A DNA stretch of 64,000 nucleotides from Micromonospora rosaria. GTDB lineage: Bacteria > Actinomycetota > Actinomycetes > Mycobacteriales > Micromonosporaceae. The DNA lies in contig NZ_LRQV01000011.1 of assembly GCF_001567585.1 (NCBI RefSeq), positions 1 through 64,000 on the forward strand, read 5' to 3'. Position numbers and translations under genes: made by a program. The notes beneath the pieces were generated by a model. It worked only from the letters and a program-made list of their open reading frames with translations, was not told the DNA's origin and ran no database searches. Shown here piece after piece: positions 28,417 through 35,394 of the stretch; position 1 is the first letter of the stretch; each line of letters starts with the position of its first letter.

Positions 28417-28458
28417 GACGATCCGGCCGGCGTGCCCTCGGGCGCGCCGGCCGTCGTC
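28417..28458 (+). terminator. Hairpin terminator after sodN
   Basis: CGGCCGGCG (28424-28432) pairs with CGCCGGCCG (28445-28453). GACGA/TCGTC extends the stem after a two-base bulge. It lies 18 bases after the sodN stop. Confidence 0.7.
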
Positions 28459-28580
28459 GTACCGCCCCCGGTGGGCAGGCCCTCGGGGCTGCCGTCCCAC
28501 CCGGCGAAACCGCCGCAGGTGACCGTCGCCACGCGGTACGGCGACCGACCGGGTAGAGTCCCCGACCGGGGGGATGAGGT

Positions 28581-28985
28581 GTGACTCAACTGACCGGGCA
28601 GCCAGTGACCGACGACGACATCGTGCACCTCACCGTGCCTGCGGACGGGGGCTACCTCGGGGTGCTCCGGACCGCCACCGCCGGGCTCGCGGCACGGCTC
28701 CAGTTCGCCCTCGACGAGATCGAGGACCTGCGGATCGCGGTCGACGAGGCGTGCGCCATGCTGCTCGCCATCGCCACCCGCGACGCCGAGTTGGAGTGCC
28801 GGTTCACGGTGACCGACGACGCGCTGACCGTGGAGGTCACCGTCCCGACGGTGCGCGGCGCGGCGTTGCCGTCGGAGTCGTCCTTCGCCTGGAAGGTGCT
28901 CACCGCGCTCACCACCGCCGCCGCCGCGCAGGCAGCCGACGGCCGGGCCACCATCTCGCTGCTGACCCGGCGCGGCGGCTACTGA
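28581..28985 (+). CDS. RsbW-like anti-sigma factor / serine kinase ATPase
   Basis: A 134-residue HATPase_c protein of the anti-sigma kind. The N-box LRIAVDEACAMLLA lies in the first half and the fold ends at ATISLLTRR. Such proteins hold a sigma factor or phosphorylate an anti-anti-sigma STAS protein. No sigma or STAS gene adjoins it; a STAS-ATPase fusion lies 26 kb away. The G1/G2 boxes are weak by eye, which is common in this subgroup. GATGAGG precedes the GTG at 28581. Confidence 0.82.
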   Translation: MTQLTGQPVTDDDIVHLTVPADGGYLGVLRTATAGLAARLQFALDEIEDLRIAVDEACAMLLAIATRDAELECRFTVTDDALTVEVTVPTVRGAALPSESSFAWKVLTALTTAAAAQAADGRATISLLTRRGGY

Positions 28986-29000
28986 CCCCGGCGGCCGGTG

Positions 29001-29157
29001 CCCGCCACCGGCCGCTCTCGACCGCCGCTGACCGCCACCGGTCAAGGCGGTGCCCGCCACCGGCCGCTTCCCACCGCCGTTGGTCGGGGCGATGTCCGTG
29101 CGGCCCGCCGCCGGCCGCTGTCGACCGCCGCTGACCGCCACCGGTCAGGGCGGTGCC
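29001..29157. repeat. Imperfect 53-bp direct repeats
   Basis: 29001-29053 and 29104-29157 are near-identical (CCCGCCRCCGGCCGCT, then TCGACCGCCGCTGACC, then CACCGGTCARGGCGGTGC). A partial third copy lies at 29053-29079. They fill the gap between the RsbW-like gene and the convergent membrane-protein gene. Confidence 0.8.
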
Positions 29158-29175
29158 GGGCCGGCGCAGCGCCGG

Positions 29176-29574
29176 TCAGTCGAAGCCGAGGGCCCGGTTC
29201 GTGGGGGTGCTCACCAGCAGCGCGCAGACCCCGAGACCGAGGGCGATCAGCGGCACCCCGAGCCAGCCCAGCCCGCCCTGGATCATGAACCAGCCCACCG
29301 GCAGGAGCATCAACTGCAGCACGATGGCCGGCGCGCGGGCACCGGCCCGACGCCGGGCCAACGCCGAGCCCAGGGCCCAGAGCGCGACGGCGCCGCCGAC
29401 CGCGAACGCGGTCACCAGCAGCGCCGTGGGCAGGTCGGCGGCGGTGGCGGTGAGATCGGCCCAGACCAGCCACGCGGCGACGAGCCCGAGCGCCACCGCC
29501 TGCCCGTGGAGCAATCGCGAGGCCCAACGGAGGGTGGCGGGCAGCGCGTCGGAGTCGATGGTCACTCGGGCCAC
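29176..29574 (-). CDS. Small four-helix membrane protein, function unknown
   Basis: A predicted 132-residue membrane protein with four hydrophobic helices separated by short loops; the second loop carries an ARRRAGAR positive patch. I do not recognise a family. The start could be GTG 29574 or GTG 29565; neither has a clear ribosome site. It is divergent from the lipid-kinase gene, whose ATG at 29609 is only 34 bases away, so the two promoters must overlap. Confidence 0.65.
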   Translation of the reverse strand: MARVTIDSDALPATLRWASRLLHGQAVALGLVAAWLVWADLTATAADLPTALLVTAFAVGGAVALWALGSALARRRAGARAPAIVLQLMLLPVGWFMIQGGLGWLGVPLIALGLGVCALLVSTPTNRALGFD

Positions 29575-29608
29575 GATACCCAAGTCGGGTCGCGGTACAG
29601 TGCCGCCC

Positions 29609-30604
29609 ATGCGGGCCGTCCTGGTGGTCAATCCGAAGGCCACCACCACCAGCGAACGCAGCCGGGACGTCCTGGTCCGGGCGCTGCGCAGTGAGGTCGA
29701 CCTCTCCGTGCGGTACACCCGCCGGCGGGGCCACGCGGCGGACATCGCCCGGGAGGCCGCCGACCAGGGGGTCGACGTCGTCGTCACCCTGGGTGGGGAC
29801 GGCACGGTCAACGAGGTGGTGAACGGCCTGATGGCCGCCCGGGTCGCCGCCGCGCCGGACGGGACGACACCCGGTCCGGGCCGGCCCGACGACGCCGACC
29901 CGTCCGGGCCGACCCTCGCCGAGCGGCTGCCCGCCCTGGCCACCGTGCCGGGCGGCTCGACCAACGTCTTCGCCCGCGCCCTCGGGCTGCCCCGGGAGTG
30001 GCCGGACAGCACCAGCATGATCCTGGAGGGCCTGCGGCTCGGCCGGCAGCGCACGATCGGCCTGGGCCGCGCCGACGACCGCTACTTCACCTTCTGCGCC
30101 GGCTTCGGCTTCGACGCCGCCGTCATCCACCGGGTGGAGCAGGCCCGCCGCAAGGGCCGGGTCTCCACCCCCGGGCTCTACCTGCGCTCGATGCTCCAGC
30201 AGTACGTCGTGGGTACGGAGCGTCGCCATCCGGCGATCACCGTGGAGCGGCCGGGTGAGGAGGCCGAGGCGGATCTCGCCACCGTCATCGTGCAGAACAC
30301 CGCGCCGTGGACGTACGTCGGCGACCGGGAGGTCAACCCGAACCCGGCGGCGTCGTTCGATCTGGGGCTCGACCTGCTCGCCCTGCGGCGACTACGGGTC
30401 GCCGGCACGACACGTACGGTGACGCAGTTCCTCTCCCAGCAGCCCGATCCGCACGGCCGACAGGTGCTCAGGTTGCACGATCTGGCGGAGTTCGCGCTGG
30501 TCTCGGCGCGCCCGCAGGCGTTCCAACTGGATGGGGACTACCTTGGCGAGCGGGAGAAAGTTAGATTCACATCCGTTCCGGCCGCACTGAGAGTAATCTG
30601 TTAG
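29609..30604 (+). CDS. Diacylglycerol kinase-family lipid kinase
   Basis: A 331-residue lipid kinase of the DAGK_cat family. The ATP-binding region is VVTLGGDGTVNEVVNGL, followed by a loop longer than usual (about 84-105, Pro/Asp-rich), then VPGGSTNVFARALGLP. The C-terminal half is the beta-sandwich ending with the LDGDYLGE type motif. Substrates may be diacylglycerol or a related lipid; not resolvable here. TACAGT lies 7 bases before the ATG, so a leaderless message is possible. The next gene downstream is whiB1, more than 400 bases away. Confidence 0.9.
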   Translation: MRAVLVVNPKATTTSERSRDVLVRALRSEVDLSVRYTRRRGHAADIAREAADQGVDVVVTLGGDGTVNEVVNGLMAARVAAAPDGTTPGPGRPDDADPSGPTLAERLPALATVPGGSTNVFARALGLPREWPDSTSMILEGLRLGRQRTIGLGRADDRYFTFCAGFGFDAAVIHRVEQARRKGRVSTPGLYLRSMLQQYVVGTERRHPAITVERPGEEAEADLATVIVQNTAPWTYVGDREVNPNPAASFDLGLDLLALRRLRVAGTTRTVTQFLSQQPDPHGRQVLRLHDLAEFALVSARPQAFQLDGDYLGEREKVRFTSVPAALRVIC

Positions 30605-30637
30605 GTCCCGGGTACAGCCCTTGGTCGACGCGGTAAC

Positions 30638-30657
30638 CCACCGCATCGATGCGGTGG
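30638..30657. promoter_or_regulatory. Perfect 20-bp palindrome
   Basis: CCACCGCATCGATGCGGTGG reads the same on both strands. It is 34 bases after the lipid-kinase stop. It could be an operator for a dimeric regulator, or part of a terminator, though the absence of a loop favours an operator. Confidence 0.5.
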
Positions 30658-30836
30658 CCGCCACACCGGGAGGGCAGGTGCCGGAAATGTCGACCATGTC
30701 ACGAAGACCGTACTATATTGACCCAGTACTGTTACACGCCGGGTAATCAGGACCCCCTCAAACCCGGACATAGAGGTCGTGAGCTTGCTCACCGCCCGGA
30801 GTTTTTCCCAGCACCACCCTTGACATTGCGTGAGTT

Positions 30837-30852
30837 CGTGAAAGTATTCACA
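30837..30852. promoter_or_regulatory. Candidate Crp-family binding site upstream of whiB1
   Basis: CGTGAAAGTATTCACA has the Crp half-sites GTGA and TCAC with a 6-base spacer (GTGAA/TTCAC is perfectly symmetric). In Mycobacterium tuberculosis whiB1 is controlled by the cAMP receptor protein Rv3676; this site is in the equivalent place. Confidence 0.55.
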
Positions 30853-31048
30853 AGCGAACTTGAGTTACCGGGAACGCACCCGGACAGGCTCGGTACCTGA
30901 GCCGTCCCCGCAGGTCCCGGCGACCCGACAGGCTTGCTCACGCATTGCCGAATTGATGGACGCGAACCGTCACCAACGGCACTGCGGATGCATAAAGAAA
31001 AAGCACAAGCGTCACTGCCACCCATCCAGAATGAGGAGTGTTGCCGCC

Positions 31049-31306
31049 ATGGACTGGCGTCACCATGCTGTCTGCCGCGACGAGGACCCGGAGCTGTTCT
31101 TCCCGATCGGGACGTCTGGGCCGGCTCTCCTGCAGGTCGAGCAGGCCAAGGCCGTCTGCCGGCGCTGCTCCGTGACCGACCAGTGCCTCCAGTGGGCACT
31201 GGAGTCCGGTCAGGACGCTGGCGTCTGGGGTGGAATGAGCGAGGAGGAGCGGCGCGCCGTCAAGCGTCGCGGTGGCCTCCGGGTGCTTCGCGCTCACTCC
31301 GCCTGA
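31049..31306 (+). CDS. whiB1: WhiB1/WblE-type iron-sulfur transcription factor
   Basis: An 85-residue WhiB protein that binds a 4Fe-4S cluster through Cys9, Cys37, Cys40 and Cys46; the spacing is exactly that of WhiB1. It also has the GVWGG turn and the basic C-terminal tail EEERRAVKRRGG. WhiB1 of M. tuberculosis is essential, reacts with nitric oxide and binds the primary sigma factor. GAGGAG precedes the ATG at 31049, and the N terminus MDWRHHAVCRDEDPELFF matches the family start, so longer starts are rejected. A hairpin follows the stop. Confidence 0.96.
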   Translation: MDWRHHAVCRDEDPELFFPIGTSGPALLQVEQAKAVCRRCSVTDQCLQWALESGQDAGVWGGMSEEERRAVKRRGGLRVLRAHSA

Positions 31307-31327
31307 TCCCATCGACTAAGCGCTACC

Positions 31328-31359
31328 ACGCCCCGGCCGGATGATCCCGGCCGGGGCGT
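31328..31359 (+). terminator. Hairpin terminator after whiB1
   Basis: 13-bp perfect arms (ACGCCCCGGCCGG at 31328-31340, complement at 31347-31359) with a 6-base loop, 22 bases after the stop. It may also serve the convergent chelatase gene. Confidence 0.75.
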
Positions 31360-31393
31360 TGCGCATCCGTGGACGCCCGACCCCCGGCCCTGG

Positions 31394-32275
31394 TCACCGG
31401 GGCCGCCGCACCGTCGTGTCGACCCGACGCAGCACCAACCCGGCCAGTTCGGGGACGTCGGTCAACGGCTCCGCCACCGTGACCGCCCCCGCGTCGCGGG
31501 CCGCCGCGACGACCGCGTCGTGGAAGAGCCCCGGCGCCAGGAAGTACGCCGACACCGCCACCCGGCGGGCCCCCCGCGCGCGCAGCCGGGCCACCGCCCG
31601 ACCGACCACGGGCGGGGCCGCCGAGGCGTACGCGACCCGGCACGGCACGCCGTACCGGTCGGCGAGGGCCGCCGCCACCCGGCCCACCGAGCCCCGCGCC
31701 GGGGCGTCCCGGGTACCCGCCGCCGCCAGCACCAGCGCGTCGAACGGGGCCGGCGCCACCGGGGCGGTCAGGAGAGCCGTCCGCGCCGCACCGGTGACCG
31801 CGCCCGGTCGCGCCGGCCCGGCGAGGGAGTCCAGCAACTCGGCGGCGACCCGGTCGGGCTGCGTCAGCCGGCGGCAGAGCGCGGCGAGCAGCGCCGGATC
31901 GACCCGGCCGTCGGCGGGGCCGAGCACGTCGGTCACCCGTACCGTCAGCGGGGGTCCGCTCTCGCGGGCCGCCGCGACCGCCGCCGGGATGTCCACCCGA
32001 CGGTGGTAGGCGGCGGTGAGCAGCAGCGGGACCAGGACCGCCCGGCGGTGCCCGGCGGCGGCGAGGCTCCGCAGCGCCTCGGTCGGACCCGGCTCGGTGT
32101 GGTCCAGCCAACTGGGCACGACCGGGGTGCCCGGTCGGGCCGCCCCGACCGCCCGGGCCAGCGCCCGGGTCGCCTCGGCCGCCCGGGGGTCCCGGCTGCC
32201 GTGCGCCACCAGCAGGATCGGGTCGCCCCGCCCCGGGTCGGCGGTCGACGCGGCGCTCAGACGTGCAGCCCGCAC
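31394..32275 (-). CDS. Sirohydrochlorin chelatase-like protein (CbiX/SirB family)
   Basis: A 293-residue protein with two CbiX-like halves. The first starts with ILLVAHGSRDPRA, carrying the catalytic His; the second has LVLAAAGTRD and SAYFLAPGLFHD. It probably inserts iron into sirohydrochlorin to make siroheme, the cofactor of the sulfite reductase in the same operon; a cobalt role for B12 is the alternative. The GTG at 32275 overlaps the cysH stop by 19 bases, so the two are tightly coupled. It is last in the sulfur operon. Confidence 0.87.
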   Translation of the reverse strand: MRAARLSAASTADPGRGDPILLVAHGSRDPRAAEATRALARAVGAARPGTPVVPSWLDHTEPGPTEALRSLAAAGHRRAVLVPLLLTAAYHRRVDIPAAVAAARESGPPLTVRVTDVLGPADGRVDPALLAALCRRLTQPDRVAAELLDSLAGPARPGAVTGAARTALLTAPVAPAPFDALVLAAAGTRDAPARGSVGRVAAALADRYGVPCRVAYASAAPPVVGRAVARLRARGARRVAVSAYFLAPGLFHDAVVAAARDAGAVTVAEPLTDVPELAGLVLRRVDTTVRRPR

Positions 32276-33021
32276 TCGGTCTTCTCGAACATGGCCCAGC
32301 GGCCGGCGCGCGGGTCCTCCCCGGCCTTCGTCCGCCGGGTGCACGGCCAGCAGCCGATCGAGCCGTAGCCCCGCCGGAACAACTCGTTGACCGGGATGTC
32401 GTACCGGGCGACGTAGGCGTCGACGTCACCCTGGGACCACGCCGCGATCGGGTTGACCTTGACCTTGCCCCGGCGCGCGTCGAAGGTCACCACGGGGGTG
32501 TTCGCCCGGGTCGGCGACTCGTCCCGGCGCAGGCCGGCGGCCCAGGCGTCGTAGTCGCCCAGGGCCCGCTCCAGCGGCTCCACCTTGCGCAGCTGGCAGC
32601 AGTCGTCCGGCGACTTGTTGAACAGCCGGGGGCCGTACTCGCCGTCCTGCTGGCCCACGGTGAGCCGGGGCCGGATCGTCCGGACGGTCACCGGCAGCCG
32701 GCGGGCCACCTCGTCGCGGACCTTCAGCGTCTCCGGGAAGTGCAGGCCGGTGTCGAGGAAGACCACGTCCACCCCCGGGGCGACCCGGGAGACCAGGTGC
32801 GCCAGCACCGCGTCCGCCATCGAACTGGTCACGCAGAACCGGTCGCCGAAGGTCTGCGCCGCCCAGCGGGCGATCTCCAGCGCGGGCGCGCCCTCCAACT
32901 CGCGGCCGGCCGTCTCGGCCAGCGCGCGCAACTCCTCGGGGCTGCGCCGGTCCGGCTCGCGCCGGGCCGGCCCGCCGAGGCCGACCAGGCCCAGCCCGGC
33001 CGCCCGGACCAGCCCGCTCAC
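32257..33021 (-). CDS. cysH: Phosphoadenylyl/adenylyl-sulfate reductase
   Basis: A 254-residue thiol-dependent reductase producing sulfite from APS or PAPS. Family signs: FCVTSSMADAVL (PP-loop variant), FLDTGLHFPET, and the paired cysteines DDCCQLRKVEPL plus GCWPCTRR with the C-terminal ECGLHV. The CC...CxxC set is that of the 4Fe-4S enzymes, which usually prefer APS. The GTG at 33021 overlaps the preceding zinc-ribbon gene (GTGA). It supplies sulfite to the reductase encoded two genes upstream. Confidence 0.95.
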   Translation of the reverse strand: MSGLVRAAGLGLVGLGGPARREPDRRSPEELRALAETAGRELEGAPALEIARWAAQTFGDRFCVTSSMADAVLAHLVSRVAPGVDVVFLDTGLHFPETLKVRDEVARRLPVTVRTIRPRLTVGQQDGEYGPRLFNKSPDDCCQLRKVEPLERALGDYDAWAAGLRRDESPTRANTPVVTFDARRGKVKVNPIAAWSQGDVDAYVARYDIPVNELFRRGYGSIGCWPCTRRTKAGEDPRAGRWAMFEKTECGLHV

Positions 33022-33176
33022 CGGAGCACCGCCCGGGAGAGCAGGCCGCCGAACTTCACGGTGAAGACCCGGGCGCAGGCGTGGCACTCCCAGGCGCCGT
33101 GCCCGTCCTCGTTCGGCCGCAGGTCCTCCTCACCGCAGTAGGGGCAGTACAGAGGCGCGGAACGGGTTTCGCTCAT
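33018..33176 (-). CDS. 52-residue zinc-ribbon protein in the sulfur operon
   Basis: A tiny protein with two Cys-x-x-Cys knuckles, LYCPYCGEEDL and WECHACARVF, spaced as a rubredoxin-like zinc ribbon. It ends with VKFGGLLSRAVLR. Its ATG at 33176 overlaps the sulfite-reductase stop (ATGA), and its stop overlaps cysH (GTGA), so three proteins are coupled in a chain. The role is unproven; it may carry metal or electrons or aid assembly for the sulfite/APS reductases. It is below usual length limits, but the cysteines, overlaps and codon use make it real. Confidence 0.85.
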   Translation of the reverse strand: MSETRSAPLYCPYCGEEDLRPNEDGHGAWECHACARVFTVKFGGLLSRAVLR

Positions 33177-34885
33177 CTCAGCTCCTCCTCGTCGACCCTG
33201 ATCACCCAGTTGGCGAACGTCTCACCGTCGGTCCGGCCGGCCAGGTACCGGCGGGCCAGCCGCTCCACGTACTCCGGAAGCTCGTCGGCCGTGGTCTTCA
33301 GGCCGCGCAGCTTGCGGCCGAACCCGGCGGTCTGCCCCTGGGCCATGCCCAGCCCGCCGCCCAGGTGGACCTGGTAGCCCTCCACCTGCCGCCCGTCCGG
33401 GCCCACCACGATCTGCCCCTTCAGGCCGATGTCGGCGACCTGGGTCCGGGCGCAGGCGTTCGGGCAGCCGTTGATGTGGATGGAGATGTCGGCGTCGAAC
33501 TCGCGCAGCCGCTCCTCCAGCCGGGCCACCAGCTCCTCGCCCCGGGCCTTGGTCTCGACGATGGCGAGCTTGCAGTACTCGATGCCGGTGCAGGCCATGG
33601 TGCCGCGCCGCCAGGCCGACGGCCGGGCCTCCAGGCCGATCCGGCGCAGCGCGCCGACCAGCGACTCGGTCCGCTCCGGCGCCACGTCCAGGACCAGGAG
33701 CTTCTGGTACGGGGTCAGGCTCACCCGGTCGCTGCCGTGCTCGGCCACCACGTCGGCCAGCTCGGCGAGCTGGGTACCGGAGACCCGCCCGACCACCGGG
33801 GCCGCCCCGACGTAGTTGCGGCCGTCACGCTGCCGGTGCACCCCGATGTGGTCGACCGGCTTGCTCGGCAGCTCCGGGGCGGGACCGTCCAGCAGCGTCC
33901 GGCCGAGGTAGTCCTTCTCCAGCACCTCGCGGAACTTCTCCACGCCCCAGTCGGCGACCAGGAACTTCAGCCGGGCCCGGTGCCGCAGCCGGCGGTACCC
34001 GTAGTCGCGGAAGATGCCGACCACCCCGGCCCAGACGTCCGGGACCTCGTCCAGCGGCACCCAGACCCCGAGCCGCTTGGCGAGCATCGGGTTGGTGGAG
34101 AGCCCACCGCCGACCCAGAGGTCGAAACCGGGGCCGTGCTCGGGGTGCTTTACCCCGAGGAAGGCGATGTCGTTGGCCTCGTACGGGGTGTCGACCAGCC
34201 ACGAGATCGAGGACTTGAACTTGCGGGGCAGGTTGGAGTACTGCTTGTCGCCGACGTACCGGCGGACGATCTCGTCGATCGCCGGGGTCGGGTCGACCAC
34301 CTCGCCCTCGGCCACCCCGGCGACCGGGCTGCCGAGCACGATCCGGGGGCAGTCGCCGCACGCCTCGGTGGTCTGCAGGCCGACCGCCTCCAGCCGGCGC
34401 CAGATCTCCGGCATGTCCTCGACCCGGATCCAGTGGTACTGGATGTTCTGCCGGTCGGTGATGTCGGCGGTGTCCCGGGCGAACTCGGTCGAGATCTGCG
34501 CCAGCACCCGGAGCTGGGCCACGCTGAGCTGCCCGCCGTCGATGCGGACCCGGAGCATGAAGAACTCGTCCTCCAGCTCGTGCGGCTCCAGCACGGCGGT
34601 ACGCCCGCCGTCGATGCCCGCCTTGCGCTGGGTGTAGAGGCCCCACCAGCGGAACCGGCCCCGCAGGTCGGCCGGGTCGATGGAGGCGAAGCCGCCGTGG
34701 GCGTAGATGTTCTCGATCCGGGCCCGGACGTTGAGCGGGTTGTCGTCCTTCTTCGAGCGCTCGTTGGCGTTGAGCGGCTCACGGTGACCGAGCGCCCACT
34801 GACCCTCCCCGCGTGGGCGGCGGGGAGCCCGGGCCTTGGCTGCCGTCGGATCCTGGGCGCGGGCCGGGGTGCTGCTGACCGCCAT
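33173..34885 (-). CDS. sirA: Ferredoxin-dependent sulfite (nitrite/sulfite) reductase
   Basis: A 570-residue siroheme and 4Fe-4S enzyme reducing sulfite to sulfide. It has two ferredoxin-like halves (RFRWWGLYTQRK and IQYHWIRVEDMPEIW in the first, the YQKLLVLDV block in the second) and the cluster/siroheme cysteines in CTGIEYC and NGCPNACA. The operon with cysH and the chelatase argues for sulfite over nitrite. A short leader peptide gene lies upstream, which suggests control by attenuation. The N-terminal 40 residues are a disordered Ala/Arg-rich extension; ATG 34885 is the start used. Confidence 0.95.
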   Translation of the reverse strand: MAVSSTPARAQDPTAAKARAPRRPRGEGQWALGHREPLNANERSKKDDNPLNVRARIENIYAHGGFASIDPADLRGRFRWWGLYTQRKAGIDGGRTAVLEPHELEDEFFMLRVRIDGGQLSVAQLRVLAQISTEFARDTADITDRQNIQYHWIRVEDMPEIWRRLEAVGLQTTEACGDCPRIVLGSPVAGVAEGEVVDPTPAIDEIVRRYVGDKQYSNLPRKFKSSISWLVDTPYEANDIAFLGVKHPEHGPGFDLWVGGGLSTNPMLAKRLGVWVPLDEVPDVWAGVVGIFRDYGYRRLRHRARLKFLVADWGVEKFREVLEKDYLGRTLLDGPAPELPSKPVDHIGVHRQRDGRNYVGAAPVVGRVSGTQLAELADVVAEHGSDRVSLTPYQKLLVLDVAPERTESLVGALRRIGLEARPSAWRRGTMACTGIEYCKLAIVETKARGEELVARLEERLREFDADISIHINGCPNACARTQVADIGLKGQIVVGPDGRQVEGYQVHLGGGLGMAQGQTAGFGRKLRGLKTTADELPEYVERLARRYLAGRTDGETFANWVIRVDEEELR

Positions 34886-35024
34886 CGCGGCGTCCTCCGT
34901 TGTCTGCTGTGCCTCAGTACGAGCGCGGACGCGACGGCCGGCCCTGCGAAACGGGGCCGTGGACGGCGATGTCTTTGACGGCCGGCGCGAGAGCGCGCCC
35001 GAGACAGAGTGGGGTCGGGCGTCT

Positions 35025-35111
35025 TCAGTAGGCCGGACAGATCGCGCTACGCACGCGCCCGTAGTCGACGTGGCGACGGGCCACGAAGCGGCGGACGACA
35101 GCGGCGGTCAT
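35025..35111 (-). CDS. Putative cysteine-type leader peptide of the sulfur operon
   Basis: A 28-residue peptide (ATG 35111; ATG 35120 would add three residues) with the block RRHVDYGRVRSAIC near its end. Actinomycete sulfur genes are often preceded by such short peptides with an RRHVD core and a cysteine shortly before the stop; in mycobacteria similar upstream frames act in cysteine-responsive attenuation. It ends 139 bases before the sulfite-reductase start. A GC-rich stem (GGCCC/GGGGCC near 34941-34957) lies in between and could be the attenuator. The peptide probably works in cis and not as a protein. Confidence 0.75.
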   Translation of the reverse strand: MTAAVVRRFVARRHVDYGRVRSAICPAY

Positions 35112-35394
35112 GCCGCCCATGCTGCCACAACCGCTCCGGAGCAGCCAATGAATGCGTGCCGCATCCCACATCACGGGCCGCCGCCTTCCCCACACCCAGC
35201 GTTGCCAAGATCGTCTGGCCGGCGACGCCGGGATGGCCGTCGGGCGTCGCGCCGGTGACCGACATCGGGCGGCACGGGCGTCGGAGGGGTAGCCGACACC
35301 GGCGTGGGTGGCGCGCGGGGCCGGGGTAGCCGACGTGGGTGGCCGGCGGGCGGACCGCGCCTGTGCGGCGTCGGGGTGTGCGACGCTCGACTCC

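Larger units (their letters stand above)
30605..31048. other. 444-bp AT-richer regulatory region ahead of whiB1
   Basis: No gene is supported here. The region is noticeably poorer in G+C than the rest. It holds a perfect 20-bp palindrome (30638-30657), a TATATT/TTGACC cluster (30713-30723), a TTGACA hexamer (30820-30825), a Crp-type site (30837-30852) and an A-rich tract before the whiB1 ribosome site. The whiB1 frame stays open back to 30860, but that part has no WhiB character. Confidence 0.6.

Noticed and set aside
29001..29157. CRISPR array
   Set aside because: Only two full repeats plus a fragment, too long and too similar in the spacers, with no cas genes.
30860..31048. Longer WhiB1 start
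   Set aside because: The frame is open, but the added residues lack WhiB similarity, and MDWRHHAVC is the conserved family start with the best ribosome site.
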